Source of the DNA: Chitinophagaceae bacterium
GTDB taxonomy: Bacteria > Bacteroidota > Bacteroidia > Chitinophagales > Chitinophagaceae
Length of the DNA: 7,965 nt
Reading direction: 5' to 3'
Assembly (NCBI GenBank): GCA_023251335.1
Contig: JAHEZA010000088.1
Location: 1-7,965 of the forward strand
Made by a program: the position numbers and the translations under genes. Below the pieces are notes generated by a model, which was not told where the DNA came from, ran no database searches, and saw nothing but the letters and a program-made list of their open reading frames with translations. Positions within the stretch are counted from its first letter, which is position 1. Every line of letters starts with the position of its first letter. Below, piece by piece: positions 1-5,134 of this stretch.

Positions 1-11
1 AACTTTTTTAC

Positions 12-485
12 TTAATTCAATGATATTCTGCCTGGAGTTTTTTGGTAAAAGACCATTCCAGGTTCCAACTTTTTCCTTTCTTCGGCAATGTTATTAGTTG
101 ATAACAGCCTGTTTAAAAAAATATCAAGATTATCATAGCCGACAGCGTCCGATAGTTCATCATCACTAATGAAGTCTCTTAAAAAGCCTTCAATAATATT
201 TCGCAAAACAAATCGTTTGTATTTTGAATTAATGATTTGCCGCTCCAACTGCCTAAACATCTTCGAGTGAATATTCTCTAATCTACTTTTTAACTTTTTT
301 GCACTTATCCCTAATTTGATTAACTCACTGTTCCCTCCAACCTCTTGAATCATTCCTTCGATTCTGTCAATTATATGAAAATCAATAAAATCAATTGCAT
401 CGGTTCGGCGATTAAAATTGGCAAGCTCATACATAGAAGTTTCGGCTTTTGTTTTTTCAATATCAAATTGTATTTCAGAAATCAT
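12..485 (-). CDS. Hypothetical protein, 157 aa, unrecognised family
   Basis: I do not recognise this protein with confidence. It starts at an ATG and ends with TAA, so it is complete within the window. It is charged and predicted mostly helical, without a signal peptide or membrane segment, so it is probably cytoplasmic. Residues about 30-75 (IDFIDFHIIDRIEGMIQEVG onward) look like amphipathic helices that could form a coiled coil or helical bundle. Basic residues cluster at 80-95. A distinct C-terminal segment, LEPGMVFYQKTPGRI (about 141-155), looks like a conserved motif because it is rich in Gly, Pro and aromatics, unlike the rest. It is the last of the minus-strand genes, 112 bases downstream of the NmrA-like gene, so it may or may not share that transcript. 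Codon use is AT-rich like its neighbours. The reading frame is very likely real; the function is unknown. Confidence 0.75.
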   Translation of the reverse strand: MISEIQFDIEKTKAETSMYELANFNRRTDAIDFIDFHIIDRIEGMIQEVGGNSELIKLGISAKKLKSRLENIHSKMFRQLERQIINSKYKRFVLRNIIEGFLRDFISDDELSDAVGYDNLDIFLNRLLSTNNIAEERKKLEPGMVFYQKTPGRISLN

Positions 486-510
486 TGCTCGTTGTTCAAC
501 TTGTTATTAC

Positions 511-526
511 ACCGGTAGCAACCGGT
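511..526. repeat. Short perfect hairpin ACCGGT-AGCA-ACCGGT
   Basis: Two copies of ACCGGT (511-516 and 521-526), itself a palindrome, flank a four-base loop. They form a perfect 6-bp stem in the 112-base gap between the NmrA-like gene and the 157-residue gene. On the plus strand it is followed by TTTTATTTT, as in an intrinsic terminator, but no plus-strand gene precedes it. On the minus strand, the direction of the flanking genes, no T-run follows. It could be a weak transcript-end or processing structure, or simply a palindromic site. Confidence 0.35.
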
Positions 527-597
527 TTTATTTTGAGTTGGGGAATTCATATTTATCTTTCTTTATGTTTTATTTTGAATTTATAAAATTCGATTCC

Positions 598-1605
598 CTA
601 TTGATTTGAATTTAATGCTTCCTGCTCTGATTTATCAGGAACCTTTGCGAATATTATTTTCATTAGATTTTTAATAGCGTGTACTTTGCCGGAAAAGCTG
701 CTTTTGTTGTAGGGGGAATGATTAATAAAACCTCTCGCAATACTTTCAAAATCTTCCGCCTCTGTGCCAGTTAATTTTTTTACAACATCTGTAGGCGCAC
801 TTTCGGCAAACCTGTTTTTGCGCAACTCCTGAATATAAAAGGTTGTTTGAACAGCCATGAAAGCATTATACCCAAACTCGTCAGAGGCAGCCATCATAGC
901 TTTCATAAACATATTGTCTGACACCGGCATTAATTTTACTTTTCTACCGGTTACTTTTGAATAGACGTTTGCCATCTGCTTTGCGTCAATAGATTCAGGG
1001 CCTGTCGGATGCACTTTTTTTCCAATGTAAGGAAATGGATTTTTAAGCAAAGCAACTGCAGTTCTTGCAAGGTCGCCGGTAGAAATCCATGGACATTTTC
1101 CATCGCCGAAAGGCGAGGGCATCTGTCCTAATTGCACAATACTTTCTGTGAACGCAATCAGGTTATCAGCGAAGAAAACGGGAGCGTAATACACTACATT
1201 TAATCCCGAACGTTCCAATGTTTGATAAGCTTTTTTTATGTCATTGGTTAATAGACTTTCCTGGTTGTCAAACTCCGCCAACCATTGTCCCATAAATACA
1301 ACGGCTTCTACGCCTGTAGCTTTGGCTGCCTCAATAAATATTTCTACCGCTGCAGGCATTCCTTTCATTATCGGATAACAATAGTAAACCGTTTTAATGC
1401 CGGTTAAAGCATCTTTTAACTGCAGATAACTATTAAACTCACCCAAAGAAATCTCTGCTCCCAAATTTTCTAAAGCATTGGCCCGTTTGTTTCCTGACCT
1501 TACATAAATTCTTACGGGATAACCTTCTTTTAATAGCTCTTTGGTTATTTCATAACCTGTGGTTCCGGTGGCTAATGTTATTAATATTTTTTCTTTTGTT
1601 TCCAC
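598..1605 (-). CDS. NmrA-like NAD(P)-binding oxidoreductase/sensor
   Basis: 335 residues, an atypical SDR of the NmrA/QOR2 type: a cytoplasmic Rossmann protein that either reduces a small substrate such as a quinone or senses the NADP redox state. An N-terminal beta strand and dinucleotide loop lie at 7-19 (ILITLATGTTGYE). VRSG at 35-38, with Arg36 after the second strand, suggests NADP preference. A segment typical of the family, FGDGKCPWISTGDLARTAV, spans 166-184, followed by the HPTGPESI substrate-side region (199-206). There is no SDR-type Tyr-x3-Lys pair at the classical position, as usual in this family. In the dinucleotide loop the first Gly of GxxGxxG is Leu11, which is unusual. The start is a GTG: an in-frame TAA lies three codons upstream and the next in-frame ATG is residue 80, inside the fold. 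It follows the ABM gene by 81 bases on the same strand, so co-transcription is likely. Family assignment is firm; substrate unknown. Confidence 0.9.
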   Translation of the reverse strand: METKEKILITLATGTTGYEITKELLKEGYPVRIYVRSGNKRANALENLGAEISLGEFNSYLQLKDALTGIKTVYYCYPIMKGMPAAVEIFIEAAKATGVEAVVFMGQWLAEFDNQESLLTNDIKKAYQTLERSGLNVVYYAPVFFADNLIAFTESIVQLGQMPSPFGDGKCPWISTGDLARTAVALLKNPFPYIGKKVHPTGPESIDAKQMANVYSKVTGRKVKLMPVSDNMFMKAMMAASDEFGYNAFMAVQTTFYIQELRKNRFAESAPTDVVKKLTGTEAEDFESIARGFINHSPYNKSSFSGKVHAIKNLMKIIFAKVPDKSEQEALNSNQ

Positions 1606-1686
1606 AACTATTTAAAATTTAAATTGAATAAAATGATGCTTTAATTGCTCACCAGTGATTTGTCCCCATTCTTCGTTAGTCGTGGT

Positions 1687-1989
1687 TCATATTCCCAGGC
1701 CTCCTAATGTTTCTAATTCTTGCCCTTTAGTTGGTTGTTCGACTAAAATTGGCATTACTCTCAGCATTAATTCTTTTATACCCTTTAATTTTAATGATTT
1801 ATCGTGGTCCTCCTTGTTCTCCCAAATTGCTGTGACATAAACAGTATTTAAGTCCCTTTGGTCTTTACTAACCACATAAAGTCTGCAACCTCTTACAGTT
1901 GAAACAATCCTGGATGCTTGCAATAAAATGTTGGCAACTTCGTCTGCATATCCTTTTTTTGATGTCACTTTTCCGTGAAGCAAATACAT
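1687..1989 (-). CDS. ABM-domain protein, putative quinol monooxygenase (YgiN-like)
   Basis: 100 residues, the usual length of a single antibiotic biosynthesis monooxygenase (ABM, PF03992) domain. These are small ferredoxin-like alpha/beta barrels that dimerise in the cytoplasm. Some oxidise quinols or aromatic polyketides without cofactor; others only bind small molecules. The signature is visible: opening strand MYLLHGKV (1-8), helix KKGYADEVANILLQASRIVS (11-30), strands GCRLYVVSKD (34-43) and NTVYVTAIWENKEDHDKSLK (48-67) with the typical Trp56 and His62, then helix and the closing strand about 79-83 (MPILV). ATG start. It lies between the methyltransferase (166 bases upstream) and the NmrA-like gene (81 bases downstream), all minus strand. 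ABM and NmrA/QOR2 proteins are often neighbours in quinone-stress loci, which supports a redox role, but this is inference. Just past its stop the same frame stays open for 24 codons. Confidence 0.9.
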   Translation of the reverse strand: MYLLHGKVTSKKGYADEVANILLQASRIVSTVRGCRLYVVSKDQRDLNTVYVTAIWENKEDHDKSLKLKGIKELMLRVMPILVEQPTKGQELETLGGLGI

Positions 1990-2039
1990 AGTTTGTCTAT
2001 TTATTTGTTGAACGTATGTTTTTATTTTTCTGTCATTAA

Positions 2040-2141
2040 CTACTTGACAAAAAGAGAAGACAAACCAGCAAGAGAGCAGTTTTGCTCTACTATGAAAGTG
2101 TCAAAATGGTCGGTCGTATGAACTTTTACTTTGTCTGTCAT
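2040..2141 (-). CDS. Possible small ORF, 33 aa, between methyltransferase and ABM genes
   Basis: An ATG-started frame of 33 codons ending in TAG begins 14 bases after the methyltransferase stop on the same strand, a spacing compatible with translational coupling. The peptide begins MTDKVKVHTTDHFDTFIVEQ and ends GLSSLFVK; it is mixed charged/hydrophobic, with no obvious membrane helix. It matches nothing I recognise. It may be a genuine small gene, or the N-terminal remnant of a lost gene in the cassette. A 6-bp hairpin, AGAGCA-GTTT-TGCTCT (2073-2088), lies inside it. Short ORFs occur by chance, so confidence is low. Confidence 0.3.
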   Translation of the reverse strand: MTDKVKVHTTDHFDTFIVEQNCSLAGLSSLFVK

Positions 2142-2155
2142 TCTCAATTTTCCGG

Positions 2156-2992
2156 TTAGGTCAGCTTGTTGCTAACGATTGCCTGTACCAACCCTGCTCT
2201 GCCTTCTTTTAATGCTGAAACCATGTTGGCCCCTGCTTTCATAAACTCCTTACCCATTATAGCCGGAAGACTGAGCGACGGCAAACTTGTCTGTTGATTC
2301 ATTTGTGCGTTTTGCTGCTGCATCCACTCAATAGCTTCGGCGGTTTCATCTTTCCAGTGAATTATCTCAAAGTGTGCTTCAAGCAGCACCTTTTGCATTT
2401 CTTCAAAACCCAATAAAAAGCTTGTTGCTTTTGTTGCGGCCCAAGGCATAGGAAAAACTATTTCGTCATTTTTCCCTTTTACGATATCAAATATGGCTAA
2501 CCTGCCGTCCGGCTTTAATACCCTTCTTATTTCAGCGTACAATGCTGACCGCTCTTCGATATTCATAGCCACATGCTGTGTCCAGGCAAGATCGAAAGTT
2601 TCGTTTTCAAAAGGCATGTCTATCGCATCCGCCACTTCGAATTTTGCGTTGGCTTCTAAACCTGTTCTTCTGGTTAAATAACAGGAGGCTTCAACAAATT
2701 CCGGGCTTAAATCAATCCCTGTAACATGGCAACCAAAGTTTTTTGCGAGATACCTGGAAGCGCCGCCAAGGCCGGAACCTATGTCAAGTACTTTTGTTTG
2801 TGGTGATATATTACACAGTGCCGCTAATTCAACAGTTGCCTGGAAGCCCAGAACATGGAACTGGTCAAGCATTGCCAATTTCTCAACCGGTACTATTGAA
2901 TCCTGAAATCCAGACTGTGCTAATGCAGATTGTAAGATTTTTATAAGGCCATGAGGGCTGTAATGTTCAACAACTTTTAAATTATCTATCAT
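2156..2992 (-). CDS. Class I SAM-dependent methyltransferase
   Basis: 278 residues, cytoplasmic, transferring methyl from S-adenosylmethionine to a small molecule. Motif I is VLDIGSGLGGASR (68-80), the glycine-rich SAM loop. The acidic residue after strand 2 is Asp94 in GIDLS (92-96). The next SAM contact is ADAIDMPFE (121-129). Then come FDLAWTQHVAMNI (133-145) and LKPDGRLAIFDI (159-170). The N-terminal stretch LDQFHVLGFQATVELA (42-57) and the WTQHVAMNI motif are typical of the branch resembling sarcosine/dimethylglycine and tocopherol-type methyltransferases, so an amine, carboxylate or aromatic hydroxyl acceptor is possible; the substrate cannot be read from sequence. ATG start, no Shine-Dalgarno. 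It is the first gene of the minus-strand run, with a -7 box at 3040-3047 giving a leader of about 40 bases, and a direct-repeat candidate operator further upstream. Confidence 0.92.
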   Translation of the reverse strand: MIDNLKVVEHYSPHGLIKILQSALAQSGFQDSIVPVEKLAMLDQFHVLGFQATVELAALCNISPQTKVLDIGSGLGGASRYLAKNFGCHVTGIDLSPEFVEASCYLTRRTGLEANAKFEVADAIDMPFENETFDLAWTQHVAMNIEERSALYAEIRRVLKPDGRLAIFDIVKGKNDEIVFPMPWAATKATSFLLGFEEMQKVLLEAHFEIIHWKDETAEAIEWMQQQNAQMNQQTSLPSLSLPAIMGKEFMKAGANMVSALKEGRAGLVQAIVSNKLT

Positions 2993-3039
2993 ATTACTGT
3001 TTTTTATTCCGCTTTACTGATGTTTTGAATTTATGTTTG

Positions 3040-3047
3040 CAAAATTA
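3040..3047 (-). promoter_or_regulatory. Putative Bacteroidota -7 box (TAATTTTG) for the methyltransferase operon
   Basis: Read on the minus strand this is TAATTTTG, an exact match to the Bacteroidota -7 consensus TAnnTTTG, 48 bases before the methyltransferase ATG. No TTTG -33 box is seen at the usual 19-21 base spacing, which fits a promoter that needs an activator. The box sits inside a short inverted repeat, GTTTG (3035-3039) and CAAAC (3051-3055), which could be a binding site. Confidence 0.45.
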
Positions 3048-3079
3048 TTTCAAACAGTAATTTTTTATAAGGTACAAGT

Positions 3080-3114
3080 GTGACAATCTAAGAGGCAGAT
3101 AGTGACAAAACAAG
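3080..3114. promoter_or_regulatory. Candidate AraC-type operator: direct repeat GTGACAA-N3-AAG, 22-bp period
   Basis: GTGACAA at 3080-3086 is repeated at 3102-3108, and each copy is followed three bases later by AAG (3090-3092 and 3112-3114). The 22-base period is about two helical turns, the geometry favoured by AraC-type proteins that bind tandem half-sites with two HTH motifs. The near copy starts 33 bases upstream of the -7 box at 3040-3047, where a class II activator would sit. A GlxA/AraC gene is the next gene upstream. The repeat is read directly; its role as operator is inference. Confidence 0.4.
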
Positions 3115-3374
3115 TAAAAAAAGTTCGGAAACAATTTTACAAGCCTGCAAATAAAAAGGCGAATGTCTGGAAGGTTTGCGATCAAGCTAAATAAGAATCT
3201 TTGTTATTTGTTGTTCTACTGCAAAATTATTCGTATACCCTTATCCGTTAGCCCCAAGTATTAACTTGAATATCTCATAAAATATTACCGGAGAACAAAA
3301 TTGATTTTTTTTAACGATAAACAATTACCTTTCGAGGAAACGAAGTGATTGCAACCGCGATGAGGATAATCATT

Positions 3375-4337
3375 TCACTTAAATTTTTTCCTATACGCTA
3401 AAGGAGAAAGCCCGGAAACTTTTTTAAAAGTATATCTGAAAGCCTTGGTATCATTATATCCTGACTCATACATCACCTCATTCACCGTTAGATTATTTTC
3501 TTCCAATAATTTTTTAGCCGCTTCTATTCTTAGCTTTTGAATATATTCTTTCACTGTCAGATGCGTTGCTTTTTGAAATCTTCTTTGAAAAGTTCTTCTG
3601 CCCAAATGAACCATTTCTGCCAGTTGATCAACGCTTATTTTTTCCGTGAAGGATGATTCGAGATATTGTTGCGCGGTAAGCACCGCTTCATCGTGATGCA
3701 TTTTGCTCCCTTCAAATATAATGAACAATGACTGGCTGTCGCGGTTACGCTCCACTTCAAAATATTTTGAAGCCCAGATTGAAGTTTCTCTATCCGCATA
3801 TTTTTCTATCAGGTAAATTAATAAATTCCAATAGGAATTCGATCCGCCACTTGTATAAAGGCCATTATGATCGGTTATGATTTTTTCATCTACCAATTCA
3901 ATTTCAGGAAAGCGTTGCCTGAATTCATTAGCGGTTTGCCAGTGAGTAGAACATTGCTGGCCATTCAATAATCCAGTATCCGCCAGAATAAAAGAGCCCA
4001 CACATAAACTGGCCACTTCTGCACCTTGCTGGTATTGCTTTATAATCCAAGGAACGTAGTCTTTGTTTAAATGGATGTCATTCGCCATATCGCCACTCAT
4101 AGGCGGGATGATAACCAAATCAGTTTCTTTTAACTCATCTGTTGTCATATCTGCCTGAATTGTAAATATGCCATCGTTTAACTTCATCTCTTTTTCTATA
4201 CCCACCAGTTTCACATCGAATTTCGCATCTTTGCCTGATTGGCCTAAGAAACTATTTACTTTGTCAAATAAATACCTTGTATTGCCAATAGCAGCAATGA
4301 TGGCTTGATGGGTAATTAAAATGACAACCCTTTTCAT
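3375..4337 (-). CDS. GlxA-family transcriptional regulator (DJ-1/PfpI + AraC HTH)
   Basis: 320 residues, full length for the family. The N-terminal DJ-1/PfpI amidotransferase-like domain (about 3-185) has the nucleophile-elbow segment ASLCVGSFILADTGLLNG with Cys112, followed by the family's THW (131-133); in GlxA regulators this domain serves as a ligand or metabolite sensor. The C-terminal AraC DNA-binding domain (about 218-319) has a first HTH at ISVDQLAEMVHLGRRTFQRR (234-253) and a second at TVNEVMYESGYNDTKAFRYT (284-303), then FKKVSGLSPLAYRKKF. The protein binds DNA in the cytoplasm, commonly as an activator. The ATG start is right because the first beta strand KRVVILITH begins at residue 2. 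A TAATTTTG -7 box ends only four bases before the ATG, so the mRNA may be leaderless. The methyltransferase-ABM-NmrA run downstream on the same strand is its likely target, an inference from position and from the direct repeat at 3080-3114. Confidence 0.93.
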   Translation of the reverse strand: MKRVVILITHQAIIAAIGNTRYLFDKVNSFLGQSGKDAKFDVKLVGIEKEMKLNDGIFTIQADMTTDELKETDLVIIPPMSGDMANDIHLNKDYVPWIIKQYQQGAEVASLCVGSFILADTGLLNGQQCSTHWQTANEFRQRFPEIELVDEKIITDHNGLYTSGGSNSYWNLLIYLIEKYADRETSIWASKYFEVERNRDSQSLFIIFEGSKMHHDEAVLTAQQYLESSFTEKISVDQLAEMVHLGRRTFQRRFQKATHLTVKEYIQKLRIEAAKKLLEENNLTVNEVMYESGYNDTKAFRYTFKKVSGLSPLAYRKKFK

Positions 4338-4341
4338 TGGG

Positions 4342-4349
4342 CAAAATTA
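4342..4349 (-). promoter_or_regulatory. Putative -7 box (TAATTTTG) of the GlxA-type gene
   Basis: On the minus strand TAATTTTG is followed by CCCA and then the ATG of the regulator. It matches TAnnTTTG exactly, but no TTTG -33 box stands 19-21 bases upstream. If used, transcription would begin at or beside the start codon. A TTGTCA (4359-4364; TGACAA on the other strand) lies just upstream, sharing the core of the 3080-3114 repeats and hinting at autoregulation. Confidence 0.4.
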
Positions 4350-4502
4350 AGAGGATAATTGTCATGATTTGCCATTAAAATTGGGATCCTTAACCATTTT
4401 TATTTTTTTAGTTTCGTGTTTACTTTTAGTTTTAAGGTGAGGTAAAAAATTATTCTATCTTTATTTTTTGAATGATTAATTTGCATTTCTAGAAAAACAT
4501 TT

Positions 4503-4559
4503 TTGGCAGAAACCATAAAATATAGTGAAGAAGATCTGGTAGAATTACTGAGAAATTGA
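4503..4559 (+). pseudogene. Remnant: N-terminus of an ECF sigma-70 factor
   Basis: Frame 4503-4559 reads LAETIKYSEEDLVELLRN and then stops at TGA. KYSEEDLVELLRN resembles the opening of many Bacteroidota ECF sigma factors, where (K)YSEEELVxLLRxRD leads into region 2; here the match ends after 18 codons. The first codon is TTG where an ATG would be expected. The rest of the gene is missing. The next piece downstream is in another frame and resembles an anti-sigma factor, as though a deletion fused the two ends of a sigma/anti-sigma operon. A short match like this may be chance, so confidence is moderate. Confidence 0.45.
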
Positions 4560-4569
4560 AAGAGATTGA

Positions 4570-4644
4570 ATCTCACTCGAAAATTATGCACAGGCAAATG
4601 CAATCCGTCCCTCATCTTCTGTAAAAGAGAAAGTGTTTAGCTAA
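4570..4644 (+). pseudogene. Remnant: fragment resembling a Bacteroidota anti-sigma factor
   Basis: Frame 4570-4644 reads IS, then LENYAQANAIRPSSSVKEK, then VFS and a TAA. The pattern LExYAxANAIxPxxSVKEKxF is what I associate with the segment before the transmembrane helix of Bacteroidota anti-sigma (RskA-like) proteins. An in-frame TGA lies just before it (4567-4569), and there is neither a start nor the membrane and periplasmic part. It directly follows the sigma-factor remnant, as expected if both come from one operon. Assignment is by pattern memory only. Confidence 0.45.
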
Positions 4645-4663
4645 CCTGCTGGTCCCCGGCGGT

Positions 4664-4879
4664 GTGGATGTAAAGCCATGGATTACCCTAAATCAAAGTG
4701 GTATTGGCACTTCAGCAGTTCAGGCAAGTTATGATGGGGAAGAGAATGTAATGCAGGCCGGAGTAACTATTACAAATATTGGTGGCTTTCCGATATCTGC
4801 CGCGGCTGCATCAGAAGCCTTTGACGAACCTCTGACTAAAGACCAGATCACGGCAATTGTTACCCCATTCTTTGCGTAG
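4664..4879 (+). CDS. Orphan reading frame, 71 aa, possibly a gene 3' remnant
   Basis: I do not recognise this product. The frame is open from 4625 (just after a TAA at 4622-4624) and ends at TAG in 4877-4879; the only plausible early start is the GTG at 4664. The amino-acid pattern looks like a real protein: ITLNQSGIGTSAVQASYDG, then MQAGVTITNIGGFPISAAAA, then an acidic tail with DEPLTKDQITAIV, ending in PFFA. There is no signal peptide or membrane helix. It is followed 22 bases later by a strong stem-loop terminator, as at the end of a transcribed gene. Because it sits right behind sigma and anti-sigma fragments in a third frame, with no good start or promoter, the C-terminus of a truncated gene is more likely than a complete small protein. 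Confidence 0.4.
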   Translation: MDVKPWITLNQSGIGTSAVQASYDGEENVMQAGVTITNIGGFPISAAAASEAFDEPLTKDQITAIVTPFFA

Positions 4880-4901
4880 TTTTTTTCAATATAGATTAAA
4901 T

Positions 4902-4929
4902 AAAATCCCTGGAATCTTTCCGGGATTTT
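4902..4929 (+). terminator. Intrinsic terminator after the orphan frame
   Basis: Stem AAAATCCC (4902-4909) pairs with GGGATTTT (4922-4929), and GGAA (4911-4914) with TTCC (4918-4921), with one bulged T (4910) and a three-base loop. The T-run at the 3' side (4926-4930) makes it a plus-strand rho-independent terminator; A-residues on the 5' side could let it work weakly on the minus strand too. It insulates the acyltransferase gene from anything transcribed through the remnants. Confidence 0.75.
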
Positions 4930-5015
4930 TAATGTTGTCCGTTGACCAAACGACAGCAGGAAAATTTCTGTTCCCTGCAGTAAACCAACTTATTCTGTAG
5001 ATTTTTATTTGCAAA

Positions 5016-5129
5016 ATGATAAAATATTTTTCAGCGCATGTTGGTATTCTATTATCTTTAATCGCTGGTATTAATTTTTGGCTGCCGCCATTAATGCTTT
5101 ACCAAACTAACGCACTTTATAACCAATAA
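5016..5129 (+). CDS. Possible 37-aa membrane peptide upstream of the acyltransferase
   Basis: An ATG-started frame of 37 codons ends (TAA) five bases before the acyltransferase ATG. The peptide starts MIKYFSAHVG and continues with a hydrophobic run, ILLSLIAGINFWLPPLMLY (about 11-29), long enough to span a membrane once, then a short polar tail. This could be a membrane microprotein translationally coupled to the multi-pass protein, a leader peptide, or a chance ORF in AT-rich DNA. It has no Shine-Dalgarno, but neither do its neighbours. No homology is recognised. Confidence 0.3.
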   Translation: MIKYFSAHVGILLSLIAGINFWLPPLMLYQTNALYNQ

Positions 5130-5134
5130 CTAAA

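Larger units (their letters stand above)
2993..3374. other. Intergenic regulatory gap between GlxA-type regulator and methyltransferase
   Basis: No coding region is supported in these 382 bases. They hold the -7 box and direct repeat described separately. A second minus-strand TAATTTTG lies at 3222-3229 without a TTTG -33 box at the right spacing; it could be a further promoter or chance in AT-rich DNA. A loose hairpin (CTTTCG...CGAAG, about 3331-3346) lies downstream of the regulator's stop but has no T-run in the minus direction, so no clear terminator separates the regulator from the methyltransferase. Confidence 0.5.

Noticed and set aside
418..609. Plus-strand frame overlapping the 157-residue gene and the downstream gap
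   Set aside because: Antisense shadow of the minus-strand gene, Phe/Ser/Cys-rich, with no family features.
2073..2088. AGAGCA-GTTT-TGCTCT hairpin as a terminator between methyltransferase and ABM genes
   Set aside because: Stem of only six pairs and no following T-run in the minus direction; mentioned with the small ORF instead.
3222..3229. Second TAATTTTG box in the regulator-methyltransferase gap
   Set aside because: No TTTG at the right -33 spacing and no start codon nearby; noted within the intergenic entry rather than called as a promoter.
4400..4615. 71-codon minus-strand frame beginning MRDGLHL
   Set aside because: Low-complexity, Lys/Leu/Asn-rich composition; it runs antisense to the sigma and anti-sigma remnants and has no recognisable motif.
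4951..4981. Imperfect hairpin GCAGGAAAA...TTCCCTGC upstream of the acyltransferase region
   Set aside because: Needs a bulge and has a short stem; no T-run and no clear function, so not called as a terminator.
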